A stretch of DNA of 36,337 nucleotides from Fidelibacterota bacterium (lineage in GTDB: Bacteria; Fidelibacterota; Marinisomatia; Marinisomatales; TCS55), in assembly GCA_018674655.1 (NCBI GenBank), contig JABGZQ010000085.1, forward strand, positions 1 through 36,337. The letters are read 5' to 3'. The position numbers were made by a program, and so were the translations under genes. The notes under the pieces were generated by a model. That model had not been told where the DNA came from and searched no databases. It saw nothing but the letters and a program-made list of their open reading frames with translations. Shown here one piece after another: positions 1 to 8,482 of the stretch. Position 1 is the first letter of the stretch. Each line of letters opens with the position of its first letter.

Positions 1-504
1 ATGAGTAAAAAAACTATATATAAATATTTTCCCACCAAAGAAGATCTTGTAGAAAAAAGTGTAGCATTGTTTTATTATGTCATTGAAAAAAAGTTAAAAA
101 AACTCATAAAAAATGAACCCAACCCTGCATTGCAATTTGTAAAAGTGATGGAATTTGTAATGGGGCATATCTCTATGATTTCAATTGAAAAACTTGCAGA
201 TTTAAAAATGCGATTTCCAGCTGTTTGGGAAAAAATGGAAATATTTAGGCTCGACCGTCGTGACGATTTTTATATTATTTTATCTGAAGCCCAAAGCCAA
301 GGATTCGTCAGAAAGGATGTAGATATAAAAATTATTGCAACACTTTATATGAACATTATTAATTCAACATTTCAACCGGAATTTTTTCTGTCAAATAATT
401 TGGCGCCATCCGATGCGATTCAACATTTTCTAAAAATGGTCACGGGTGGTTTATTCACGGAGGATGGCATAATGTATACTAACGAACTATTTGATAATAA
501 ATAA
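1..504 (+). CDS. TetR-family regulator, 5' end cut by window
   Basis: The visible protein begins MSKKTIYKYFPTKEDL, which is the end of a TetR helix-turn-helix (the usual S-x-x-T-[IL]-Y-x-[YH]-F-x-[ST]-K-E-x-L pattern). The ATG at base 1 is therefore most likely an internal Met, and about 30-40 N-terminal residues lie upstream of the window. The remaining 150 residues are helical and would form the ligand and dimer domain. The stop is 12 bases before the exporter gene, so it probably regulates that exporter operon, as TetR regulators beside RND pumps usually do. The ligand cannot be read from the sequence. Confidence 0.85.
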   Translation: MSKKTIYKYFPTKEDLVEKSVALFYYVIEKKLKKLIKNEPNPALQFVKVMEFVMGHISMISIEKLADLKMRFPAVWEKMEIFRLDRRDDFYIILSEAQSQGFVRKDVDIKIIATLYMNIINSTFQPEFFLSNNLAPSDAIQHFLKMVTGGLFTEDGIMYTNELFDNK

Positions 505-516
505 GGACAAAAATTG

Positions 517-2835
517 ATGAGTCAGGCAAATAACAAATATTCGAATCACCCAATCCGTAGATGGCTTATTGCCCAAAGTTTAGACCATTCCTGGCGAACA
601 ATTATTTTATCGATTCTCGCAACCCTAATGTTGGGGTCGGGAATGCAATTTTTTACTATTGATGATGATTTGATGAAAATGATGCCAAAAGAATTGGACT
701 CCAAAAAGTCTTGGGATATGATTCAAGATGAATTTGGGAGCACAGAAGTCATCTTTATTTCCTTTGGCAAATCTGGAAAAAATATTTTCAATCCAAATGC
801 CATGGCTACTTTATGGGACTTAAATGAAGCACTTGCCACATCAAATGATGTTGAAGAGGTTATGTCAATATCCTCTTCAACGCGGATGGATAGTGAGGAT
901 GGGTTTATGGAAGTGGATGACCTTCAACCCAACCGTGACTTGTCAACAGCTGAAGTAAAAGAGATCAAGCAGTATTTAAATAATAATCCAGCCTTGAAAA
1001 AAAGAATGATAAGTCAAAATGAAGACTATTTAGTGATGATGGTTCAGCCATATGATAATATTGGTGCTGATAAATTCCGCAATACTGTCGTAGAAATTAC
1101 CGATCCAATTCTGGAGGAATATGAGGTGCATTATGGTGGGCAGGCGTATGTGACCGGTACCGTACCTGAACTTATTCGTGTTGATGTGCAATCTCTAATG
1201 AAATTTGGTATCATCATCATGATAGCGGTTCTCCTATTAAACCTTAGAAGTATATCTGGTGTTGCCATGGTATTTATGGTCATAGGAATGTCTTTAGTTG
1301 GGATGATGGGATTTATGGGTTGGGTATATAAGATTACAGGTTCGGACCGATTTCTATTTACGATGGTCCAAACATCTATGCCGATTATTTTATTGACGAT
1401 AGCCAATTCAGATGGCGTCCATGTAGTGTCCAAATATTTTAAAGAACTCCGATTGAAACAGGACCATCGTGTGGCATTGATATCTACAATGGATTCATTA
1501 TTGATACCCATATTTTTAACGAGTGTTACAACAGTCGCAGCATTTATGACCATGGTTGCATCTCCATTGGAACCGTTAATTGGTTATGGGTTTACAATTG
1601 CTGCAGGAATTATTTGGGCATGGTTTTTGAGTTCGCTCATGCTACCGGCAGTTATGAGTTTGAAAAAATGGGATATGACATCAAATGCAATTTCGAATCC
1701 AAGTATATTTGAAAGGTCCATTAACAAATTGGGCAAAGTTGTTCTAACGCATCCAAAATATGTTTTTTCTAGTGGCGCAATTTTCGTCATATTTGGCATA
1801 TTTGGATTGTTCAAGATAACCGTAGATGCCAATATCGCAAACTTTTTTAAGCCCGGAACTGAAATACGGGATAGTATGGATTTTATGGATGAACATCTAA
1901 CCGGCACCATGGATCTTCGAATTCGAATGGAAGGGGATATGAAGGATCCTGAAGTGTTATCGGATATGGCGCATTTGCAAAAATTTGCAGAAGATAATGA
2001 AAAGGTTAAAACCAGTTTTTCGATTGCAGATATTGTGAAACAAATGCATAAAACAGTCATGGACGATGACCCATCTTTTGAAACAGTTCCAGATTCTCGA
2101 GATAAAATAAATAATTTATTCACCATGTATTCTATGTCTGGAGATCCCGAAGATTTTTCATCCTTGGTTGATTACGACTATGAAGTTGGGTTAATTACTG
2201 CATTATCTACCAATATGCTCACAGAAGAAGTATTTGCATATACGCAGGAATTAAATCAATTCTCTAAAGAAAATATTCGTTCAAATGTGAAAATGAATAT
2301 TACAGGTATGATAGTTGTGATACGTGATTTAATCATAATGATTGTTAATTCAACAATTTTTAGTATTACCTTTTCCTTAATTATTATTGGTATAATTTCG
2401 TCTATATTTTTCAAACGGATTCTCTGGGGTGTTTTGGCGGTGATACCATTGACTTCTGCGGTTATTATTAATTTTGGATTTATGGGTTATTTTGGTATAG
2501 AACTCAGCCATATTACGGCTATTCTCTCATCGATTATTATCGGAGTGGGGGTGGATTTCGCTATTCATTATGTTGCCCAGTTTCGGCGACTTTCCCGGAC
2601 AGTAAGCCCTGAAGACTTGAGTCAGGAAGTTGTTGACGATGTGGGCTATGCTATCATCCTTGACGCCGGCTCTAATATGGGATTTGGTGCCTTATTATTT
2701 TCTGCATTTTTACCGGTCAAATATATTGGAGGACTCATGGTGTTTGCAATGGTGTCCACATCCTTAGGTACACTGACTGTTTTAGCCGCATTAACGGAAT
2801 TACTTAAAAAGAGATTGATCGAAAAGGGGAAATAA
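517..2835 (+). CDS. RND-superfamily exporter, MMPL/HAE3 type
   Basis: This is a 772-residue inner-membrane protein with the RND half-duplication: one membrane helix near residues 28-48, a soluble loop of about 180 residues, a block of about five helices (about 225-380), then helix, loop and a second five-helix block at the C-terminus (about 615-765). The length and single loop per half fit the MMPL/HAE3 class (hopanoid, lipid or sterol transport relatives) rather than the roughly 1000-residue drug pumps. ATG 517 is preferred over the in-frame TTG at 514; AAGGA at 503-507 serves either. It is followed after one base by a LolA-like gene, so export of a lipid or lipoprotein to the outer membrane is the likely role. 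The substrate is unknown. Confidence 0.85.
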   Translation: MSQANNKYSNHPIRRWLIAQSLDHSWRTIILSILATLMLGSGMQFFTIDDDLMKMMPKELDSKKSWDMIQDEFGSTEVIFISFGKSGKNIFNPNAMATLWDLNEALATSNDVEEVMSISSSTRMDSEDGFMEVDDLQPNRDLSTAEVKEIKQYLNNNPALKKRMISQNEDYLVMMVQPYDNIGADKFRNTVVEITDPILEEYEVHYGGQAYVTGTVPELIRVDVQSLMKFGIIIMIAVLLLNLRSISGVAMVFMVIGMSLVGMMGFMGWVYKITGSDRFLFTMVQTSMPIILLTIANSDGVHVVSKYFKELRLKQDHRVALISTMDSLLIPIFLTSVTTVAAFMTMVASPLEPLIGYGFTIAAGIIWAWFLSSLMLPAVMSLKKWDMTSNAISNPSIFERSINKLGKVVLTHPKYVFSSGAIFVIFGIFGLFKITVDANIANFFKPGTEIRDSMDFMDEHLTGTMDLRIRMEGDMKDPEVLSDMAHLQKFAEDNEKVKTSFSIADIVKQMHKTVMDDDPSFETVPDSRDKINNLFTMYSMSGDPEDFSSLVDYDYEVGLITALSTNMLTEEVFAYTQELNQFSKENIRSNVKMNITGMIVVIRDLIIMIVNSTIFSITFSLIIIGIISSIFFKRILWGVLAVIPLTSAVIINFGFMGYFGIELSHITAILSSIIIGVGVDFAIHYVAQFRRLSRTVSPEDLSQEVVDDVGYAIILDAGSNMGFGALLFSAFLPVKYIGGLMVFAMVSTSLGTLTVLAALTELLKKRLIEKGK

Positions 2836-2836
2836 C

Positions 2837-3586
2837 ATGAAAAGAATAATTACAATATCTGTTCTTGCATCATTATTGATGGGGCAATCGGGAATTGAAA
2901 TTGCCAAAATGGTTGATGAGAAATTGTCTCCAAAGGATATGTCGAATAAAACGAAAATGGTTCTTACAAACTCGAAAGGTAAAACCAGAGCAAATACCAT
3001 GATTTCAAAAACAATGGACGGAAATAAAAAACAGATTATTTGGTTTTTAGAACCGAAAGACGATAAAGGTGTGGCATTTCTTAAAATTGAACATGATGAC
3101 AAAGATGATGAAATGCGAATGTGGCTGCCAGCATTTAAGAAAATTCGCCGTATTTCCTCTAAGAAAAAAGGAGATTCATTTATGGGATCTGATCTCAGTT
3201 ATGAGGATATGAGCAGTAGAGATTTGAAAGATAATGATCATAACAGGTTAGACGACGAAATCATTAATGGAAAAGATTGTTTTGTTTTGGAAGTACAGCC
3301 AAAAAAAGAGGCGAAATCATCTTACTCCAAACATATTTCGTGGATAGAAAAATCATCTCTAATGGCTATAAAGGAAAATTCGTACGACAAACGAGGTCAA
3401 CTCAAAAAGAAAAAAGAATTTTCCCACAAACTACTGAAAGGATATTATTTAATGGATAGGGTTTTCGTGGAAGATGTTCAAAAAAAGCATACAACCGAAG
3501 TTTCATTTGAAGATATAAAAGTGGATATGGGAATTAAAGAAAATCTATTTCAAGAAAAAAATCTAAAACGAATGCCAAGGAATTAA
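2837..3586 (+). CDS. Outer-membrane lipoprotein-sorting (LolA-like) protein, copy 1
   Basis: The 249-residue protein starts with a short signal peptide (MKRIITISVLASLLMG). The mature part matches the LolA-like family found beside MMPL exporters: a strand-rich fold with the signature WLPAFKKIRRI near residues 95-105, followed by F-M-G-S-D-L-S-Y-E-D-M. Such proteins are thought to be periplasmic carriers of hydrophobic cargo between an RND exporter and the outer membrane. It starts one base after the exporter stop, so the two are surely co-transcribed. It is a paralogue of the protein at 4955-5731, which shares the same signature. No catalytic residues are expected. Confidence 0.8.
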   Translation: MKRIITISVLASLLMGQSGIEIAKMVDEKLSPKDMSNKTKMVLTNSKGKTRANTMISKTMDGNKKQIIWFLEPKDDKGVAFLKIEHDDKDDEMRMWLPAFKKIRRISSKKKGDSFMGSDLSYEDMSSRDLKDNDHNRLDDEIINGKDCFVLEVQPKKEAKSSYSKHISWIEKSSLMAIKENSYDKRGQLKKKKEFSHKLLKGYYLMDRVFVEDVQKKHTTEVSFEDIKVDMGIKENLFQEKNLKRMPRN

Positions 3587-3630
3587 GAAGGGGAGTGGCT
3601 GGAATGTCCAATCTCTTCACATAACTAAAT

Positions 3631-4938
3631 ATGAAAAAAATATCATTAATATTATCATTATTCTCATTTATAAATGCACAACTAAACTTTTCAGGTGAAC
3701 TCAATCCTTTGGTGATGACGCGTACCTCGGATCAATCCCAAATTAACCTGCCTTTTCGAATCATGTCCTTGGATTTAGGATATACAGTTGGATCTTTGGA
3801 TATAAAAACTGTGTCAGCTGTGGAATATCGATATGATAGTTCAAAATCCACTTATGACCTTCGGGAAGTCTACTTTGCCTATTACCCTGAATGGGGCGAG
3901 GTCAAATTCGGGAAACTGATTCATGTCTGGGGTACAGTCGATGGCAACAATCCCACCGATAATTTGAACCCCTATGATTATTACTATTTGTTCAAACAGG
4001 GAGTTGGACAAAAAATCAGCACATGGTCTTTTATGTCAAAATTTTATTTTGGGAATTACCAGATGGAAGGCATCCTTATCCCAAAGCATGAGATTAATAG
4101 AATTCCCTATGGTGAAAACGATTATCCTCTGGCATTACCAATAGAACCAAAAATCGAATACCCGGTTCAAGATGAAATAGAAATTGGTATTCGGTTTCAA
4201 ACCTCAATTGGTGAATCAGATTTTGGCGTTTCAATTTTTAAGGGGAATGATCGTACACCGAGTATTTCAACCATTAAGTATTATCCTTCAGATACCGATA
4301 TCCCTGACAGTTATGAGAAAATAATTCCCCAAATGGGATATAGGGCTACAACGGTATGGGGATTGGATTTTGTCACTTTCATTGGGGATTTCACATTGCG
4401 TGCAGAAGGAGCCATATTCAAAACACAATCTTCAATACTTAAATTGGATCTTATTAAAATCCAGACCAACCTTTACGAATTACACCAAGATATTGTTTAT
4501 TCTCAATTTGTTCTTCAAGGCGAATATACCACAGCCTCTGATATAAATTTAGCTGCACAATTAATTGGCAATAAAGTTGGGGAAGAGAATTATGAATGGT
4601 ACCATTCTTTGTCTAATGAATTAGTGAATTTTCCTAAATTCAATAACTTTCGTCCCGGAATGGGAACGCCATTTGCAATGTTTTCTGAGTTGGCCCTGAC
4701 TCTCAGTTCATCCGGTGTGTTAATGGATGATCGCTTGGAATTAAAAGGGAATGCTATGATTAATTTGGACAAAACAGGTACAATGTTCAGTGCTTCGGTT
4801 GGATATTCTCCCTGGATGAATTGGAAATTCGAATTGGGGCTTGTCCAGTTTAAAGGTGATAAAGATGATTTAGAAAATGCATTTACAAAAATGGAAGATT
4901 TCTCTCACACAAAACTGGGACTTTACTACAACTTTTAA
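3631..4938 (+). CDS. Outer-membrane beta-barrel protein
   Basis: The 435-residue protein has a signal peptide (MKKISLILSLFSFINA, cleavage before QLNF) and many alternating amphipathic strands rich in Tyr, Trp and Gly, ending in a typical barrel C-terminus (KLGLYYNF, terminal Phe). It resembles the DUF1302-type barrels that sit with MMPL exporters and LolA-like proteins; that family name is from memory. Flanked on both sides by LolA-like paralogues, it is the likely outer-membrane acceptor or exit of the module. The cargo is not known. Confidence 0.75.
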   Translation: MKKISLILSLFSFINAQLNFSGELNPLVMTRTSDQSQINLPFRIMSLDLGYTVGSLDIKTVSAVEYRYDSSKSTYDLREVYFAYYPEWGEVKFGKLIHVWGTVDGNNPTDNLNPYDYYYLFKQGVGQKISTWSFMSKFYFGNYQMEGILIPKHEINRIPYGENDYPLALPIEPKIEYPVQDEIEIGIRFQTSIGESDFGVSIFKGNDRTPSISTIKYYPSDTDIPDSYEKIIPQMGYRATTVWGLDFVTFIGDFTLRAEGAIFKTQSSILKLDLIKIQTNLYELHQDIVYSQFVLQGEYTTASDINLAAQLIGNKVGEENYEWYHSLSNELVNFPKFNNFRPGMGTPFAMFSELALTLSSSGVLMDDRLELKGNAMINLDKTGTMFSASVGYSPWMNWKFELGLVQFKGDKDDLENAFTKMEDFSHTKLGLYYNF

Positions 4939-4954
4939 TCCCTTAAATTCTGGT

Positions 4955-5731
4955 ATGATTAGACATGCCAAAATCCTTTTTTTACTTATAAGCAGTTTTT
5001 TATTGGCCCAGCCATCCGCCCGTTCTGTTATGGAAAAAATGGATCAAATTCAAAAACCAATGGATGTTCAAACGCATCTCAAAATGACTTTAATCTCGTT
5101 AAAGAATGGTAAAGAACGGCGTAGATCCAGGGAGTTAACCAGTATAGAGAAACGATATGAGGATGGTCGGTATGATAAAAAATCCCTATTATTGTTTTCT
5201 CAACCCAAAGAAGTAAAGGGTACCGGTTTTCTCACATGGGATAAGGTAGGCATAGCGCCAGATGACCAATGGCTATACCTCCCTGCCCTAAAAAAAGTGA
5301 AACGGATTAGGACTAATGAGAAAGGCCGTAGTTTTATGGGCACGGACTTCAGTTATGAAGACCTATCTGGGAGAGACTTAGATGCGGATAAATATGAGTT
5401 GTTGGGGGTGGATATAATCCATGGAACGGATTGCTATAAGATTCGAGCGAATCCAATAGAAAAAGGATCCCAATACAGTTGGCGAATCCTTTGGATTGAC
5501 AAAACACATTCACTAATGAAACGGGTGGAGTTTTTTAATAAAAAAGAGATGGTATTTAAAATATTGGATATTCCTGATCATGTAAAAAATGGAGACTATT
5601 GGACTGCCACTAAAATGATTATGAAAAACCTAAAAAATAACCATTCCACAGAACTGACAGTTCTAAAGATCAAATATGACCAAGACTTAAAAGATAATGT
5701 ATTTACAGAAAGTTATTTAAAGCGAAACTAG
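4955..5731 (+). CDS. Outer-membrane lipoprotein-sorting (LolA-like) protein, copy 2
   Basis: The start at 4955 gives a clean signal peptide (MIRHAKILFLLISSFLLA, cleavage before QPSA) and 258 residues. An in-frame ATG at 4877 would overlap the barrel gene and place a hydrophilic leader before the signal, so it is rejected. The mature part carries WLPALKKVKRIRTNEKG followed by SFMGTDFSYEDLSGRD, parallel to the signature of copy 1 at 2837-3586, so the pair arose by duplication. It is probably a periplasmic hydrophobic-cargo carrier. It is the last gene of the exporter operon and runs convergently toward the CPBP gene. Confidence 0.8.
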   Translation: MIRHAKILFLLISSFLLAQPSARSVMEKMDQIQKPMDVQTHLKMTLISLKNGKERRRSRELTSIEKRYEDGRYDKKSLLLFSQPKEVKGTGFLTWDKVGIAPDDQWLYLPALKKVKRIRTNEKGRSFMGTDFSYEDLSGRDLDADKYELLGVDIIHGTDCYKIRANPIEKGSQYSWRILWIDKTHSLMKRVEFFNKKEMVFKILDIPDHVKNGDYWTATKMIMKNLKNNHSTELTVLKIKYDQDLKDNVFTESYLKRN

Positions 5732-5794
5732 GATTTGAATTCGAGAATGAGGATGAAACCAATGTCATCTGTATTTGCCTTTCAGTAAATTATT

Positions 5795-6532
5795 TTATGC
5801 AAGAATTTTCCAACCCATTACAGCGATAACTGCGTAAAATAGATTACTCAGCATATGGATTGCAATTGCCATTTTCAAGGATCTTGAATGCATGAAAATC
5901 CATCCCCAGGCGATACTATAGATAAAATACATTGGCCATAAAATCGTTGGACCATGACCGGCCATAAACAATAATGAAGTTATCAAAATAGCACCCCATT
6001 CTGGCATTCGTCGTGCGAATGCGGATTGCAGATATCCTCTGAATATAACTTCTTCCATAACCGGTCCGACAATGAGTGCTAATACAAAAAAGCCTGCCAT
6101 CCCAATAATGGAACCAGTTTCTCGGATATAGGCAAACATTTGAGATCCACCCCCAATAATACCCACTTGACCCACTATGGGTAAAATTATTGATCTATAA
6201 ATCCAAGCTAGAAAGTGCGTGGAAATTAATAATAGAAATACCAGCATTACCGATTGGCTGGCTTTGACAATACTTTGTTGCAGTCCAATTTGAGGTAAAA
6301 AAGACGGACCAAATCGGCGTATATCAGTCCAAACCCAAATCAATGTAATGATTCCTCCAACCAGCACAGATATCAGTCCAATCATTTGAGTATCAACTTG
6401 GACGAATTTGAATCCAAATGAGATGCCCAACCCGACCAGTGCCTGGCTCGCAAACATAATTAATAGTGCAAGAAATCCTCTTTTTACAGTCAACCTGTAT
6501 GGTTGACTTGAACTAGCTTGTGGAGTAGCCAT
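5795..6532 (-). CDS. CPBP-family intramembrane metalloprotease
   Basis: The 245-residue polytopic membrane protein carries the CPBP (Abi/CAAX-protease) motifs: EEVIFRGYL with E160, E161 and R165, a His in FMAGHG (H193), and IHMLSN with H226 and N230. These are the residues expected to form the active site in the membrane. Family members process prenylated or membrane proteins, or act as bacteriocin self-immunity proteins; the substrate here is unknown. It lies 13 bases downstream of the PhoU-like gene and is probably the last gene of the phosphate transporter operon. Confidence 0.85.
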   Translation of the reverse strand: MATPQASSSQPYRLTVKRGFLALLIMFASQALVGLGISFGFKFVQVDTQMIGLISVLVGGIITLIWVWTDIRRFGPSFLPQIGLQQSIVKASQSVMLVFLLLISTHFLAWIYRSIILPIVGQVGIIGGGSQMFAYIRETGSIIGMAGFFVLALIVGPVMEEVIFRGYLQSAFARRMPEWGAILITSLLFMAGHGPTILWPMYFIYSIAWGWIFMHSRSLKMAIAIHMLSNLFYAVIAVMGWKILA

Positions 6533-6545
6533 TTGTATTTAGTTT

Positions 6546-7220
6546 TTAATTTTTATATCCGATGGAGTCGAATGGATTAACTATAGTTGTGGTGATGTTT
6601 TTCAAATGAGCGCCAATTCGTTTTAAATATCGTGCATATAGTGCAACCGCTGCTGTTTTCGAGGCTGAACCAAAATCGGTATTACCCTTTAAAATATTAT
6701 TAACTATGTCATCTGATTTACCAGTCATTTGTTGGCGATATTTTTCCATCAATGATTGTGCAATATCCGCATCTTGTGTATGGATAGCTTCAATTGTTTT
6801 GTCAAACCGATTTTTAACTTCATTCTCAATTAATGTCAAATCGTCACTAATATCTTCAGCTACAATTTGGTTTGGGTGATTGATTGCCAAATCAAGAATA
6901 TTTTTACAATAATCTCCTATTCGTTCAATATCTATTACCATGTTAATGAGAATCATTCCATTGGCCATGTCGGTCGTATTTTGTTCTACTGCATAATGGG
7001 TTAATACTTTTCGGCGGACCTCCTGTTGGAATGCGTTGATTTCACGATCACGCTTTTTTAATGCCTTCAGCGTATCGATATTTTCACCCTTACGAAGGTA
7101 TGTTAAAGCTTGATTAAATATTTCGCGGGACAATTCCATCATTTCGAAAGAACGATCCCAAGCTTGGGAAAGCAGATCTTCAGCTTTCCATAATGTAATG
7201 ATATTTTTTATTATTGCCAT
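6546..7220 (-). CDS. PhoU-like protein
   Basis: The 224-residue all-helical protein contains two PhoU-type three-helix repeats, with patterns such as DIERIGDYCKNILDLA near the middle and YLKRIGAHLKNITT near the C-terminus, both matching the E-R-[IL]-[GA]-D-x-x-x-N-I metal-binding motif (the second is weaker). PhoU-like proteins modulate phosphate uptake. The gene starts 4 bases after the Na/Pi symporter stop, so it probably regulates that transporter rather than an ABC Pst system, which is absent here. Confidence 0.85.
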   Translation of the reverse strand: MAIIKNIITLWKAEDLLSQAWDRSFEMMELSREIFNQALTYLRKGENIDTLKALKKRDREINAFQQEVRRKVLTHYAVEQNTTDMANGMILINMVIDIERIGDYCKNILDLAINHPNQIVAEDISDDLTLIENEVKNRFDKTIEAIHTQDADIAQSLMEKYRQQMTGKSDDIVNNILKGNTDFGSASKTAAVALYARYLKRIGAHLKNITTTIVNPFDSIGYKN

Positions 7221-7224
7221 TTTG

Positions 7225-8370
7225 TTACCTCACTATGAAAATTAGGGTTAAGGGGATTAAGAAGAAAACCACAAGAATGTAAACCATCGGTACCATCCGA
7301 TTACGCACGGCTATAGCCGCAAACTTTTCCGACATTTTAATCGGGATATTTCGAATTTTTTCTATAGGCCAGATAAGAAGAATACCATAAATATTGAATG
7401 CTAAGTGACCAAATGCCACGGCCAGAGGCGCATGGGTCCCTGCAACCAAACTGGCCAATAAGGCCGTGATGGTCGTACCAATATTTGCCCCAAGCGTATA
7501 GGGGAAAATTTGCCTCAATTGAAGAATGCCAGCACCAGCCAAAGGGACCATCAGGGAGGTGGTAATCGAACTGCTTTGAACGAGGATGGTGATAAAAACG
7601 CCAAAGCCCATGGCCCGAAGCCAAGTTTTAAAAATGTGTGAATCAAAGAAAGCTTCCAATCTTTCCATGACGAGACTACGGATTAAAATAGTTAAAAATC
7701 GTAAAGAGATAAATAATAGGATTAATGCGGCGAAAATAAGCAACCAGTTATGGTTGATTATATCCTGCATTTGGAAGAAATCTTTAATGGCATCAACGGC
7801 TGGCTTTGTCATCATTTTGACTGGACTTTTAAATGTAAATGTTCCTGCACCCAAAAAGAGGCTGGCCATCCAGTTGGCTGTCTTGCTGATAACTCCAAAA
7901 TACAGTTGAAGCGGGAATAGGATTAATACAGATAAAACATTAAAAAAATCATGGACAATCGAAGCCTCAAAAGCACGTCGGAATTCATTTTTGTTAACGA
8001 TATGTCCAAGGGAAACGATTGTGTTCGTAATACTGGTTCCGATATTGGCACCCATGATATATGGGATAGCTGTAGCCACAGCGATCATTGGATCTTCCCC
8101 AAAAGTGCCTGCAGCCACCATGCCCACCACAATGGATGTTGTGGTAGAAGAACTCTGGATTAAACTGGTGGCGAGAATGCCGATAAATAATCCAATGATT
8201 GGTGCGGCATTCCCGCTCATGAGTTGTTCTGCAAATCCTCGCCCAAGCCCCTTGAATCCTGCGCCGATCATACCAATACTGACTAGAAATAGATAAAGAA
8301 TTGCCAAGATGCCGACAATCTTAATATAATTGATAAAAATAAGTTTAGTCGATTTTTCTATTGAGTTCAT
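7225..8370 (-). CDS. Na+/phosphate cotransporter, NptA/PNaS family
   Basis: The 381-residue membrane protein has the inverted-repeat signature of the Na/Pi (SLC34-like) family: two QSSS motifs (residues 72-75 and 265-268), each followed by about 30 residues and then GANIGT (107-112 and 294-299). It imports phosphate using the sodium gradient. It is the first gene of a three-gene operon with the PhoU-like and CPBP genes. The 112 bases upstream hold the terminator of the fatty-acid operon, and its promoter must lie in or close to that stretch. Confidence 0.88.
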   Translation of the reverse strand: MNSIEKSTKLIFINYIKIVGILAILYLFLVSIGMIGAGFKGLGRGFAEQLMSGNAAPIIGLFIGILATSLIQSSSTTTSIVVGMVAAGTFGEDPMIAVATAIPYIMGANIGTSITNTIVSLGHIVNKNEFRRAFEASIVHDFFNVLSVLILFPLQLYFGVISKTANWMASLFLGAGTFTFKSPVKMMTKPAVDAIKDFFQMQDIINHNWLLIFAALILLFISLRFLTILIRSLVMERLEAFFDSHIFKTWLRAMGFGVFITILVQSSSITTSLMVPLAGAGILQLRQIFPYTLGANIGTTITALLASLVAGTHAPLAVAFGHLAFNIYGILLIWPIEKIRNIPIKMSEKFAAIAVRNRMVPMVYILVVFFLIPLTLIFIVR

Positions 8371-8422
8371 TTAATGAATAGATTTTGAGCCCGAAATTTA
8401 AATAGGAAAAATTAAAATACTC

Positions 8423-8457
8423 AAAAAAAAAGGGGCGATGCATAACACATCACCCCT
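8423..8457 (-). terminator. Intrinsic terminator of the fatty-acid operon
   Basis: The arms AGGGG-c-GATG (8431-8440) and CATC-a-CCCCT (8448-8457) pair with one mismatch around a 7-base loop. On the minus strand the hairpin is followed by a run of nine U (A-run at 8423-8431 on the plus strand). It lies 26 bases past the stop of the fadN-like gene, as expected for a rho-independent terminator, and separates that operon from the Na/Pi operon. Confidence 0.85.
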
Positions 8458-8482
8458 AGCGTATTCTATTTTTATCTCAGAT

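Noticed and set aside
1-504. Complete short TetR-like gene starting at base 1
   Set aside because: The sequence starts in the last part of the helix-turn-helix, so the ATG at base 1 is an internal Met and the gene is cut by the window edge.
1131-2126. Two long minus-strand frames opposite the RND exporter
   Set aside because: They are antisense to conserved membrane segments and show no start signal or domain; shadow frames.
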